A stretch of DNA of 64,000 nucleotides from Salticus scenicus (Eukaryota > Arthropoda > Arachnida > Araneae > Salticidae): NCBI GenBank assembly GCA_963930645.1, contig OZ005657.1, positions 52,726,653-52,790,652 of the forward strand. The letters are read 5' to 3'. Below the pieces are notes generated by a model. That model was not told where the DNA came from, made no database searches, and saw nothing but the letters and a program-made list of their open reading frames with translations. The stretch's first letter is position 1. The number at the start of each line of letters is the position of its first letter. The translations under genes and the position numbers were made by a program. This document shows positions 1-10,322 of the stretch, in pieces.

Positions 1-521
1 CGCCATCTGGTGAAAACTTTTTGAACTTTTTTCGAGCTCCCTAAGCACATCATGAATAGTTACGTACCAACCAAAAAAGACAAACCGCTTACTGATGCTG
101 TTTATTGGAGAAATTTTATAATCACAGGTGCCAAAGTCTCCTGTTTTTCAAAGGAGACTTCAAACCGGAAAAATTTTATAGCTGTTTTCGATAATATTAA
201 TCGTTGACTATATATATATATATATATCACATTCAATTTTAAAAATACTGGTGTCAATACTGATTTAAAAGTTAAAAATGTTGGCAGCTATGCAATCACA
301 TTTACAGTATTATTTAAATGTGGTGTTAATTTCTCATGTGTGCATTATTATTATTAAATAAAATTATATAATAAAAATATATTGCTACAAAAAAAAAAAA
401 AAAAAAAAAAAAAAGGAAGTATAAAACAAAGCAGTTTCTAATTTGTATTTTTATAATATGTATAAAAATTGTATTTTCCAGATAAATAATTGCTAATTGA
501 AATTTCTTTTGTATTTTTCTT
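1..521. other. AT-rich non-coding DNA, no gene seen
   Basis: No recognisable gene. It contains a (TA)n run near 209-227 and a pure A tract near 390-413. Near 275-297 is a short sequence, TGTTGGCAGCTATG, identical to one end of the palindromic MITE at 18843-19037, so a remnant of that family may lie here. The open frame across the A and T tracts is low-complexity Lys/Phe sequence and is not coding. Confidence 0.6.
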
Positions 522-965
522 TTAATCCGATCAGGTTTCTTTTCTTTCTTTTTTTTTTTTTTTTTCGGCACCTTGTCAGTCACGAGTCGCTAAAGACCCA
601 AGCAATCTAGAACACGTTATTTTTAATTTAAAAAAAAAAACTGATAAAATTATTTAACACTCTTGAATACTTCTACTTTAAAGGTAAACAATTAATATTG
701 CAAAAAAAGTTAAACAAATATTTTATTTCATCGGAAACATTTATTTCCGTAAAATGCAGGAATTAGCTAAAAAATTCATAACTTTTTTCACAAATCGAGA
801 TATCTGAAAAATTCAAATTTCATAATAAAAATTCAGAATGGTGTTTTTACGGGAAAAATCATGGACACGATGGATAGTATTTCTTCTATATGTGAATTCT
901 GAGGGATGAAACTAAAGAAAAATGGCTCAGGTCTCCACTGACACACGATAATCTGATCGGGTTAA
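522..965. mobile_element. TTAA-flanked MITE, copy 1 (piggyBac-like ends)
   Basis: A 436 bp non-coding element (526-961) lies between TTAA tetranucleotides at 522-525 and 962-965. The left end reads TCCGATCAGGTT and the right end, on the other strand, CCCGATCAGATT. TTAA target sites followed by CCC-type ends are characteristic of the piggyBac superfamily, so this is called a non-autonomous piggyBac-like element. The interior is about 80% similar by eye to the copy at 1844-2276 and includes GGTCGCTAAAGACCC-like and ATCATGGACACGATGGATAG blocks. A T tract near the left end has probably expanded. No transposase is encoded. Confidence 0.8.
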
Positions 966-1843
966 CTGATTCCGCAAAAAGAAAAAGATACTAATGGTGA
1001 CAAGAACGTTGCATCAAAACAACGTACATTTTTAGTTCAGCAAAATATACAATAATACATAAATGCGATAAAATAACGTTATTGTCATTGTTTCATCATA
1101 TCGGCGGTAGTGCAACAAAGGAATTTGAATAATTTTCTCGATATACATATAAATAAAACGCATAATCGACTGCAATAAGCGGAAACATATGAAGAAAAAG
1201 AAAAATATGACGCATCAGGGTAAATAATTTTTAAGGAAAACATTCTTTAACTCTATGTTTCAAATTGATTCAAAATGGCATCATTTTAAACATTTTTTTT
1301 TTTTTCTACCAAAATGAAATTTGTGAAATAAAATCTTGTAACAGAAAATCGGACAGAATGTAAAGAGTAAAATATAACCGTTTAAAACTAGGAAAAACCT
1401 AACTATTTTCAGTTTATTCTTACACTTCTCGGAATAAACCCAAAATACCCAGTCCCCAGCTTTTGTACGAAAATGAACATTTAAAGTTCACGTAAGCAAG
1501 CTCATTTATTTTCTACGAACCGTACGAAACAATCATTTGAGTGAAAATAATCCTACTTCCCTTATTTAAAGATGTGTCATAAGTAATAAAAACCGAAATA
1601 TAGGATGTTATCTTTTACTGCTTTTTCAATTCACAGTTAATGGAATTTTATAAAATCTAAGTTTGTAAAGATTGGGGAAGGTTCAGAAGGGTGGCGGGGG
1701 AAGGCATTAAGGCTGATTCAAATTTATATACATAAGTGTAAACGAGTTAGAAATAAAAAGTTTCCCTCTGCAAACGTCAAAATTAATTTTGTAAATTAAC
1801 ACAGATGTACAGACAGACGTTCTTTGGGAACTTTGATCATGTA
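966..1843. other. Spacer between the two TTAA MITEs, no gene seen
   Basis: AT-rich sequence with no convincing coding frame, RNA gene or repeat structure. It separates two copies of the same MITE by about 880 bp. Confidence 0.5.
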
Positions 1844-2276
1844 TTAACCCGATCAAGTTATCGCTTTTTTCGGCACCTTTTCAGTTTATCATGGGTCGCT
1901 AAAGACCCGAGCAGTGTTATAACACGTAATTTTCAATGAAAACAATCTGATAAAATTCTTGAATATTTCTACTTTAAGGGCAAACAATTAATATTGCAAA
2001 ATAAATAAATAAATAAATAAACAAATATTTTATTTTTCATTAGAAATGCACCCATTTCCATAAAATGCAGAAATTTACTGAAAAATTCATAACTTTTGAA
2101 CAAATTGAGATATTTGAAAAATTCAAATTGCATAATGAATTTTAAGAATGGTATTTTTACGGAAAAAATCATGGACACGATGGATAGGTATTTCTTCTAT
2201 ATGGGAATTCTGAGGTATAAGACAAAAGAAAAATAACTCTGGTCTCCAATGACCTACGATAACCTGATCCGATTAA
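1844..2276. mobile_element. TTAA-flanked MITE, copy 2 (piggyBac-like ends)
   Basis: The element (1848-2272, 425 bp) is bounded by TTAA at 1844-1847 and 2273-2276. The left end CCCGATCAAGTTATCG and the right end, read on the minus strand, TCGGATCAGGTTATCG match at 13 of 16 positions. It is in the same orientation as copy 1 and shares most of its interior, including CGGCACCTT, GGTCGCTAAAGACCC and the block around 2168-2190. A short AAAT-type microsatellite (near 2002-2020) replaces a different A-rich stretch in copy 1. The superfamily call rests on the TTAA site and CCC ends only. Confidence 0.85.
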
Positions 2277-2653
2277 TCAGATGGCTAAAGGCATGTTACT
2301 TAATTGTGTAAATGAAATTTCGCAAATTTTATCGTGTAGCCAAAAAAAGCAAGACTAATTTTATTTTTTGTCGTTTATAGACAAAAAAGGACTTTACTTT
2401 TTGGGGTCCAGCGAACGACCAGAACCCTTGATTAATTTTGAGCTTGACATCAAAAACGCTTTCAACTTAATGAAAGTAAGTGGAAAAGAATGATCGTGAT
2501 CGACATTCAGTAAGTACGATATCTCAATGAAGTCACTTAACGAGACCAGTCTAATGCTATTCTTACTATATTCTACTGGGTGTTAAAAAAAGGAAACCCA
2601 CTGATCAAACAAACAAACACTACTGACATTAGCAATAATAAAAACTTCCTATA
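2277..2653. other. AT-rich spacer, no gene seen
   Basis: Nothing recognisable. The 3' part leads into a G-run (2659-2676) next to the hammerhead-like sequence. Confidence 0.4.
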
Positions 2654-2684
2654 AAATTCGGGGGGGGGGGGGGGGGAATCATAA

Positions 2685-2765
2685 AAGTTGTTTCGGGTCG
2701 AAATGTAAAACCCTTCGTCAGGCGAACAAAGTAGACACGAGTGAGGAAGTAGAGTAGACACGAGT
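2685..2765 (-). ncRNA. Hammerhead-ribozyme-like core, Penelope-type context
   Basis: On the minus strand the order is CCTGACGA, then a hairpin closed by GGGT and ACCC, then CGAAAC. This is the arrangement of the hammerhead catalytic core (CUGANGA, stem II, GAAA). The hairpin lies near 2693-2715. Hammerhead motifs of this look are known from the terminal repeats of Penelope-like retroelements, so this may be a remnant of such an element. Upstream in the same sense is a direct repeat, GTAGACACGAGTG, seen twice (near 2731-2765). A cleavage triplet and stems I and III were not established, and no reverse transcriptase was found nearby. A similar core occurs at about 53230-53270. Confidence 0.4.
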
Positions 2766-3643
2766 GTTTATGAAGACCGTGTACACAAAAAAGTTGCAGT
2801 TAGAAAAACGAAGATTGAAAAATCATTTACAATAAATTTCATATTGTTAAGCATAAAATCTAATGAAATATTGAATACTTTTTTGGGGGGGAAGGAGGGG
2901 GGGGGGAATTATCACTGTTTTGTCGCGATAAAATGGTTAAAATATTAAAATTATATACAAATATAAAATTTACACATGAACTTTTACTTTCCCCCCATAT
3001 GTTTGTTTTATTTTTTATCCTATTCGATATAATTTTATGAATATTTACTTATTTTGTTTTAGTAATAATTTAATTTCTTGCTGTCATAAAAGGTTATGAT
3101 CAAAAACAATTTAAAAATATTATGAACAAAATTGTCTTAATGAAAACTTACAAAACTGAACAGATACATATTTACAAGTTTCATTTTAACCGTTAAGGCA
3201 ATAAAACACCGGCCGACAGAACAAACGCATTCACGCATTTTAAAGAAAGTCAGGCTTTACAAGGCAAACAAGAAAATCTGAAAAGGAAATCAATTTTCTT
3301 TTGCTAAAATGAAAACTTAGAAACTTGTGTTATAAAAGTATTTAAAAAAATCTCTAGCAAATAAAGTACTCCACATATTGCTTCATTCAGATCATAATTT
3401 TTCCCAATTTATTAAAAATTAAGCTTTCTCTATAAATTCACGTTGAAGTGATAGCAAATCACTGTGTGTACGCTGGTATTCCCTCAATGTAATTATTATT
3501 TACGAAGCATTGCATATTGTGGAATGCAGTTATTATCAAATCAGTTCTTTTAACAAATAACATAAAACATTAAAATCACTCGATTTTAGGAGAAAACTAC
3601 AGAGAACTTCGAACAACTTATCCGATGAGCGCTACTTAGGTTG
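2766..3643. other. AT-rich non-coding DNA, no gene seen
   Basis: No gene or classified repeat recognised. It contains a G-rich tract near 2885-2907 (G runs interrupted by AA). Confidence 0.4.
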
Positions 3644-3644
3644 G

Positions 3645-3703
3645 AAGCCGGCACTTCCCGTCTACCAGCTTCCAGAAAAGCATCTCTCGGTCACTTGGAA
3701 CAT
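3645..3703 (-). mobile_element. Fragment of tRNA-derived SINE (head only)
   Basis: On the minus strand this matches the head of the SINE at 4733-4947: a diverged box A region (CAAGTGACCGAGAG), then CTGGTAGACGGGAAGTGCCG. The box B and body are missing, so it is a short relic. Confidence 0.45.
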
Positions 3704-4732
3704 TGAAGATAACAACTGAGTATTTACTAGAGTTCAAGGAAAGATAGTAAGGTTTCATGACGAGAAGAGTTATTGCTAAAATGATAGGTTCTTAAGAGAG
3801 TCCCTTATCTAAATAGATGTTAAATAAAATCTACTAATGTTAGGATTTATAAATAGATGTTAGGGAAAATTGGGTATCTGGGGAAAATAGTTGACTATTC
3901 TTAATGAAAAAAATTCTGTGATGTTACACTTGAGTTTCAAAGGAAACTGACACATAAGAAGTATATTTTTCTCAAACATCAGAAAGTGTTGCCACTATCA
4001 AATAAGCGACTTCATCAACTTCTCTATACTTCAATAAATACGTTTAACATTTATATAACAATGCAGCTGTTCAACTTGCATAAGTGTCTTGCGTTTTTAG
4101 ACATAAAAAGATAAATATAAATCATGCATTGTAGAATTGTGCAAAACGGGATTCAAACACTCTTAATTGTAAGAAAAATTTAAAGATATAATTCTATTGT
4201 AACTAGGAGTGGTGGAGATCAAAAATCAAAGGTATTCTATGAGGTAGTTTAGCGAGTCTGTACATGTAGGTACATTTTCAGCCTTTTTTTTTTTTTTTTT
4301 TTAAAGGGTACTTTTATTAATTAGTTTTTAGAATTTCGTCAGTCACTCCCTTATTTTAAATAAACTTTTTAAAGATAAATATGCAGTATTTTCAAGCTTT
4401 ATTTATTTTTGTTTTTGGTCACGTTTACCAATAAACTTTGTATTTAAACACCATAAATAGCAGAAAAGTTGAGTTTTCTACAATTTATGGTGTTTCTATT
4501 CAAAGTTTATTTATTACTTTCAAACACCAGTCCTCAAGTGCTTTTCTTTTCTTTTTGGTGCTCTTAATATACAGTGGCGGTAAAAAGTATAAATTTTTTA
4601 AGCCTACCTATTAAGTTGAACGAAAAGTAAATAGCCATGGGAACTGTACTTTACACTTATTAGCACAAGTGAAGAAAGGAGTCCAACTTTACTAAAACAT
4701 TTTGAAAGAAAATATTTAAATGGGGAAAGTTG
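3704..4732. other. AT-rich non-coding DNA, no gene seen
   Basis: No gene recognised. It includes a T tract at 4285-4302 and an imprecise inverted pair near 4430-4510 (ATAAACTTTGTATTTAAACA and its approximate reverse complement) with CACCATAAA/TTTATGGTG arms that could form a hairpin. Confidence 0.4.
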
Positions 4733-4947
4733 GTGTTTGGGAGTAAGGCCGACTGATCACAGGAGGGTCCTGGGTATAGTGTTGTGCCCTCCATATGGTG
4801 TGGAGGTCTTTATTTACGCGAGTTTCGGAGAAAACCTCTGAGAACTCCAACTGCCTAGGTCGACGAGCGCGACCTGGACACGAATACGGCACAGTCCGTC
4901 TACCAGCTTTGAGCGCAGAACCACTCGACCACTGGGGCGATGGGGGG
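4733..4947 (-). mobile_element. tRNA-derived SINE (family 1), near full length
   Basis: Read on the minus strand, the head CCAGTGGTCGAGTGGTTCTG looks like the A box of a tRNA-Ser or tRNA-Leu type sequence. It is followed by a degenerate B-box region, then a body with GTTTTCTCCGAAACTCGCG and a 3' part ending near CAGTCGGCCTTACTCC. The flanks carry related GGGGAAAGT and GGGGAAAAGT sequences that may be a decayed TSD. Other family members are at 3645, 22135, 23401, 29545, 48000 and 57051. Open frames across it on both strands are incidental. Confidence 0.75.
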
Positions 4948-4989
4948 AAAAGTAATTTAACACCCAATGACAAACCTGTAAAGTGTTTA

Positions 4990-5153
4990 TACAGTGAAAC
5001 CTCTCAAGTTGGACACCCCTATAAGTTGGACGCTTTTTCTCGGAACGGAATGTATCCATTAGCATTATGTCTAACCCCTATAAGTTGGACACCTCTCTAA
5101 GTTGGACACTTTCTTGGAACCGTAGGTGTCCAACTTAGAGAGGTTTTACTGTA
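4990..5153. mobile_element. 160 bp TA-flanked MITE with pogo/Tigger-like ends
   Basis: The element 4992-5151 is flanked by TA on both sides. Its ends are CAGTGAAACCTCTCAAGTT and, inverted, CAGTAAAACCTCTCTAAGTT. The TA target and CAGT...AACCTC ends are typical of pogo/Tigger-type Tc1/mariner MITEs. The CTNTAAGTTGGACNC motif recurs several times inside in direct orientation, so most of the element is made of its own terminal motif. Non-coding. Confidence 0.85.
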
Positions 5154-5223
5154 ATTGGTTAACCAAGCCAGAAAGGCAATATTTATTTTTAGAAATAACA
5201 TTGAATAATTATTTATGTAGAAG

Positions 5224-6447
5224 GTGCAAAGTAGAGGTCTGCACGTGCCGAAATTTTCAGGCCCGGGCCCGGCCCGTTGGAAAGTTTTGCTTACCCGGCC
5301 CGGCCCTGTATGAAATCGAAAAATTCGGCCCAGGCCCGGCCCGGCCCGTTTCTTTTTTACTAGTGTACGGCCCGGCCCGGACAAAAAGTGAAAATCAGGC
5401 CCGACCCGGCCCGATTCAAAAATATGTAAAATTACAAAAAACATGCCTTTCTACGAAAAAGATTTTTATTATGTGTTTTGCATTTATATAGCTAAGCAAT
5501 ATAATGTTCTTTAGCAAAACTGCTGAATGTTTACAAGATATTTACATATAAACGGTATTTCATTATTACAGACGTACAGAAGGCACAAAGTCAAATCGAA
5601 AATATTAGCATTCCTCAAACAATATAGGAAGATATTTAATATGGTTAATAGTACTAAAAATACATTTTCAACCACTTCCTGTTATATACCGTAATGTATC
5701 CAAATCTTTCATGTGATCCGGTAAACAAAACTTTAATGCTAATCCAACCATATTCAATAGAAAAGATGCTTTTGCACATGCTAAAATTGATGCTACTTTC
5801 ATCCAGTGCCCCGGAGAAAAGAAAAAAAAAAAAAAAAGCCTTATAGAGGAAAAGTTACAGCGGAAGGATTTTTATAGCCTTCATACCACCTAAACACTAC
5901 AGATCATAGAAAACAAAGCCTTATATACAGTAACGTATCTAATTTCTTTTGTTTGTTACATGTATGCAAACTGGTAGTAACATTCATATTATTTTGAATT
6001 AGAAACCATCTAATATTACTTTAAATAAAATATATTAATTTCGAGACATGTTTCAAATATTTGCGGAAAATCAGATTGCGAACAGTCAAGCTGATAGACA
6101 ATTAAATTGTAGTTACAGACACCTTTTAACAAAATAAAACTTTATGTGACATACCAGACTGTAAAATTATGTAAAATAAATGACTGAAAAAGTATTTTAT
6201 AATTTTCCTTTTTTGTTGATTAACGAGGAATTTAGAAAAAGATTCGGGCCGAGCTGAGCTCGGGCTTAAAATTTCCTCCAGGCCCAGCCCGGCCCGAGTA
6301 CACACAAAAAATATTGAGCCCGAGCCCGGCCCGGGCCTACAAAAAAAATTTAAGCCCGAGCCCGGCCCGAGAGCAAATAAAAAATTCGGCCTGAACCCGG
6401 CCCGGCTCGGGCTGAAAGCCCGGCCCGTGCAGACCTCTAGTGCAAAG
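5224..6447. mobile_element. 1.2 kb non-autonomous hAT element with perfect 8-bp TSD
   Basis: The element 5232-6439 is flanked by the 8-bp duplication GTGCAAAG (5224-5231 and 6440-6447). Its inverted ends are TAGAGGTCTGCACG and CGTGCAGACCTCTA. Both features are diagnostic of the hAT superfamily. The outer ~190 bp at each end are strikingly G+C-rich, made of reiterated CGGCCC/CCGGGC blocks separated by A/T-rich spacers (5258-5425 and 6246-6428). The interior (about 5430-6235) is AT-rich, has an A tract at 5822-5837 and encodes no transposase. Open frames across the CGGCCC repeats, rich in Gly, Pro, Ala and Arg, are repeat artefacts. Confidence 0.93.
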
Positions 6448-6843
6448 ACAAAAGTCAACAAAGTTGAAATCCAAACACTCGCGAAATCAAAACTATTAAT
6501 TTCGAATTTCATATTTCAAAGATGCGGAGATTCGGTGTATTTCAAAGATTAAAACAATAACAGGCTTTTAATTATTGTTAAATAAACCGAAAATAAATCG
6601 TAACTGATGAATAAAACGAAAGAATGAAGTAAATTTTATTTACAATTGAGAGAACTGCATCCTCTCTCATTCATATTCATCGAAACAAAACAATTTCTAC
6701 AACTGTTGCCAAACACGGCAATTTAATTTAAAAAATAAATCGAGTGGGCTTTTAGCGCCACGGTGGGTGGTGAAATATTTCACACTCCCACTGAACTCTT
6801 ACGAGTTTAGAATAAAGATAAAAAAAAAAAAAAAAAATTAAAT
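6448..6843. other. AT-rich spacer, no gene seen
   Basis: No gene. It contains an A tract at 6821-6837 and an imperfect hairpin near 6770-6792 around GTGAAATATTTCAC, a perfect 14-bp palindrome. Confidence 0.4.
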
Positions 6844-7361
6844 ATAGGGGAGACCTGTGTACCTAGGGCTGTTTTTTTTCAGTGCTCAAAAACAAAGCCC
6901 CTGACGTGTTTAAAATTATTAAACTGACATGTACTTATCTTTAGGACAAACTACTTCCAATTGGGATTAATTTAAACATTTAAAATAATAAATTACGACA
7001 AGTAGAAGGTTTTTAAATAAACACCACATATGGCTTTAGGTACAACACCCTTATTGTACCTAGAGCCCGACCTCATTTTACCCAGGGCCGCTTTTTTTCA
7101 ATGCCCCAAAACAGAGTCCCGGACCCTTTAAAATTATGAAACTTATACGTACATATCTTTGGGACTAATACTTTTAATTGAGATTAATATAAACACTTAA
7201 AATAATAAATTTGGACAAACAGAAGGTTTCTAAATAAACTTCACACATTGGCCTAGGTACAACACTCATTGTACTTAGGTCTAAAACTCATTGTATCTAG
7301 GGCCAAACCTCATTGCACCTAAATGTTGCCTAATTTGAAACCGGGAATTTTTCACTATTTT

Positions 7362-7365
7362 CGTT

Positions 7366-7402
<37 letters not shown>

Positions 7403-7413
7403 GGGGGGGGGGG
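7362..7413. repeat. (TA)n microsatellite followed by a G-run
   Basis: A run of about 15-18 TA units (near 7366-7399) followed by a run of about ten G. It interrupts the transposase relic on the minus strand. Confidence 0.9.
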
Positions 7414-7425
7414 CATTCTAATAGC

Positions 7426-7678
7426 ATGCCTGTCGGTCACATTTAAACTTAAATATTCATCCTCAGTGAATATGTTTTGATTCACTGGCAATATGCCAGA
7501 CGCACGAAATCTTGATAGAATGTTTACAAGAGTAAAGGCCGACGGATAGGACTTGCCAACATTTTCTGTAACGTCGTATATAGTGATTGGTTTTCCAGGG
7601 TTTGTCAGCATCCAAATATTACACGTTATACTGTAGTATTTCTTAAAAGGTCCAAACACACCTCTGTCCAATTGTTGA
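7426..7678 (-). pseudogene. Pogo/Tigger-like (DDE_1-type) transposase fragment
   Basis: The translated minus strand contains QQLDRGVFGPFKKYY, then NPGKPITIYD, VGKSYPSAFT and FRASGILPVNQNIF, ending at VTDRH. This order matches the C-terminal part of pogo/Tigger/jerky-type DDE transposases, around and after the last catalytic region (typically LQPLDRGVFGPFK, NPG..ITIYD, F..SGI.P.N..IF). About 84 codons are open. The fragment starts abruptly at about codon QQ with no upstream homology. It runs into a poly-G run and (TA)n microsatellite at 7362-7413, where the frame continues as meaningless Pro and Ile-Tyr repeats. It lacks the DNA-binding and most catalytic parts and cannot be functional. Confidence 0.8.
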
Positions 7679-7690
7679 AGGTAAGAATAA

Positions 7691-8090
7691 CAAATAAGCA
7701 TAAAAATACAAAAAGAAAAAAATAATAATATTTAAATAAATTTTCATATTCATATAAACAAACGCGTAATTTTTTATACTAATAATAGCACTTATATATA
7801 TAGTATATAAGTCAACCACATATAAAGTTCCAGAGCGAAACATATACCATTTTCCATTTAAATAACACCTATTAATAATATCAAACATGTCTTTTTATCT
7901 TTTAATTGGTTTGAGTACAGAAAATTTTGCCTTATTTACTACTTTTTAGGATGCCAATAAAAAAGCATTCTTTTTAAAAATCTTTATTATTATTAATTTT
8001 TTTTTTTTTAATTAAAACTAAAAAACCGAAATGAAGAAGGGCGCAAAGGTTTTGAAATCCTTCAAATACTGTAAAATTTTCTGATATTTT
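7691..8090. other. AT-rich spacer, no gene seen
   Basis: No transposase homology continues into this stretch, and the small open frames are low-complexity. Nothing else recognised. Confidence 0.4.
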
Positions 8091-8092
8091 GA

Positions 8093-8367
8093 GTTACTTA
8101 TGGGTCACTCACTAGTCACCTATATTCGCAGAGATGACCATCGAGTCAAAAAATAGCAGAAAAGTAACTCGATGACAGACAGAATTACTTTCAGGTCACT
8201 CATAATCATAGGGATGATCCTTGAATCAAAATATAGCAGAAAAGTGGCTCGATGACAGAATTACTCACAGGTCACTCACTTGTCACTCACGGGTCGCCCA
8301 TGGTCACTTATATTAATAGGGATGACCCTTGAGTCAAAATACAGCAGAAAAGTGGCTCGTTGACAGA
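8093..8367. repeat. Three-unit tandem repeat (~75-115 bp units)
   Basis: Three consecutive units share the order GGTCACTCA, a TATATT/ATAATC variant, AGGGATGA, TGAGTCAAAATA, GCAGAAAAGTGGCTCG and TGACAGA. Unit ends are near 8177, 8251 and 8367. Length differences come from internal reiterations of the 10-mer GGTCACTCAC in the third unit. Non-coding minisatellite-like array of unknown origin. Confidence 0.8.
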
Positions 8368-9018
8368 TAGACAACACGGGTGAATGAAAAAGCATTTAAA
8401 AAATAGGTTAACTGGTAGCTTGGGACCTCTGTACACTGACAACAGTTCTTATTAGCGCCACCTACAGCATCAATGCAGCATTTCTGCAATTGCACCGACA
8501 CCAGTTATAAATCTATATTAGAATATATCTGCCCTTACACTGTTTTCAAATATTTTTTGAAACGTCCTGTACATATACATAGAATATATATATACAAAAA
8601 AATGAATAAATAAAATAAGAAATGTGAAAAGTACATTTATTTTTCTTAAACTTTATTAGACTCTATTTCATAAATAAAAGAAAAATATTGTTTTAGAATT
8701 TCATTCGTCTGTCATATTCACAGTTTAAGTAAAATGCAATTTACTTTATCTTCTGCATTAACGAAAATAATTTTTACTTTCTTTTACAGTATATACATGC
8801 TTTATTAAAAATATAATAGAATATGTGCAATGTGCATATAATGGGATTTATGTGGTGCATACATATTTTAAACATTTTCCCATATGCCAGAAATAATATG
8901 CCCTGATTTTTTTTTTTTTTTTTTTTTAAAGAATAAAGTTTGTAAAGTATTAATAAACTGGTAATTTATAATAGAGCTGCATAAGTGTATAAAGTGCAAT
9001 TTTAGCATCCAAACATTA
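8368..9018. other. AT-rich non-coding DNA, no gene seen
   Basis: Nothing recognised beyond a short TA-rich run near 8585-8597 and a T tract at 8909-8927. Confidence 0.4.
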
Positions 9019-9219
9019 CTTTATTACAGGGTTGGGCATAATTGAATTACAATTATAATTATTTTACTGTCAATCGATTAACAAGTAATTGATTACAAAT
9101 AAATTGAATTACAATTCAGTTTATTTGTAATCAATTACTTGTTAATCGATTGACAGTAAAATAATTATAATTGTAATTCAATTACTTTCTAATCTATTAT
9201 GCCCAACACTACTTTATTA
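9019..9219. mobile_element. Palindromic hAT MITE with 8-bp TSD
   Basis: The element 9027-9211 (185 bp) is flanked by CTTTATTA at 9019-9026 and 9212-9219. Its ends are CAGGGTTGGGC and, inverted, TAGTGTTGGGC, in keeping with hAT. Almost the whole element is one palindrome: the left arm from GCATAATTGAATTAC through CAATCGATTAACAAGTAATT recurs in reverse complement after a centre near 9105-9120. The single strand would fold into a hairpin of about 80 bp. Non-coding. Confidence 0.92.
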
Positions 9220-9602
9220 TCACAAACAAGTGCTGTATATGCAATTCCAGTCCCCTTCCTCCGTTCTTTTTTAAATGGAGAAAAAGAAGAGAAAATGTGT
9301 TTTTTTCAATTTTATTGCGCCTTTTCATTTAACAAAATGAGACACTTTGGGAATGTTTCCAAGTTCAGGAGAAAGAATCGAAATCCACTCTTCGTCAAGC
9401 CGTTTTGGATGACAAATTTCTTCATTCTTATTTCTAAGAAATACAATTGGGCTTGAATTATTAGAAGTATAATCATTCTCACTTGCAGAATTAAAATGAT
9501 TTCAATTAAGGATATTACTAACATTGTTTAATTACGTGCAAGCTGTTAATGTATAGGGTATTCCAAAAGGACATTGAAACGAGGTTTAATTATTTAACTA
9601 CA
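9220..9602. other. AT-rich spacer, no gene seen
   Basis: Two overlapping short frames on opposite strands show no recognisable domain. No repeat structure identified. Confidence 0.35.
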
Positions 9603-10282
9603 CAGGCCTACAAAATTGAAGTTGACAAAATTTGATTTGATGATTTTAGCTGAACTTTGTGCTGAAACCGAAAATGCAGCCCATTTTTCACTATCACGTA
9701 TAGATTTTTATCAACACAGGATGCTTATCGACACAATTTCTTACATATACCATCGTAACAATAGGCTGGTTGGTATGGTTTTACGTCGCACTAGTGCTGC
9801 GTTATTACAACAGGTATCCATGATTAATTAATCATGAAAACATACTATAAAACTTACCATATAATTATCGTGATGGAAGAGTAATGGAAGAAATTATATA
9901 GGTAGGCACCCCAGGGCCCGACTAACAAAATTTTGTGCCCAGGGCACTTTCAATTTTTCGTGCCCCCCCCCCCCCCCCCAAAAAAAAAAAAAAAAAAAAA
10001 AAAAACTCCTATTATTATACTACAATTTATAGCAGGCGAGACAGACTGACTAGAAAAAGTAATTCAGCGAAAAAATAATTTGTTTCTGTTTTTGGCTTTA
10101 ATAAAATTACTCCACTCAGCCAAGTATAGGTGCTGCCGGATTATAAGTTTCTGGATTATCGATGCTTCACTGTACGTTAATGGTACAATTTCATATATTT
10201 CAGATGATCTGATGTACAGTAGCAATCAAGATTTTATTTTAAAATTTTATTCATAAAAATAAAATGCAGTTGATTTAGAAAA

Positions 10283-10322
<40 letters not shown>

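Larger units (their letters stand above)
6844..7690 (-). mobile_element. 3' half of a pogo/Tigger-like transposon
   Basis: Read on the minus strand, a fragment of a pogo-type transposase (7426-7678) is followed by about 580 bp of non-coding DNA. This ends at 6846 in a TA-flanked terminus whose plus-strand start, GGGGAGACCTGTGTACC, resembles the ends of the larger pogo-like element at 60282-62326 (GGGAAGAGTGTTGTACC). The 3' region holds two diverged tandem copies of a ~215 bp unit (about 6866-7080 and 7081-7290) and short reiterations of GGTACAACACTCATTGTACC-like sequence. No matching 5' terminus was found, so the element looks truncated near 7680. Confidence 0.65.

Noticed and set aside
5097..6512. 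Frames rich in Gly, Pro, Ala and Arg as a protein gene
   Set aside because: They are translations of the CGGCCC-rich terminal blocks of the hAT element and occur on both strands.
7330..7701. A complete 123-codon transposase gene
   Set aside because: Only about 84 codons match a pogo-type C-terminus. The start lies inside unrelated sequence and the end is translated from a G-run and a TA microsatellite, so it is called a pseudogene fragment.
8093..8367. A CRISPR-like repeat array
   Set aside because: Only three diverged units of unequal length with no constant short repeat and unique spacers; the window is also eukaryotic in character.
8540..8580. A terminal CCTGTA motif as a mariner end
   Set aside because: A single short motif without an inverted partner or TA pair is not enough.
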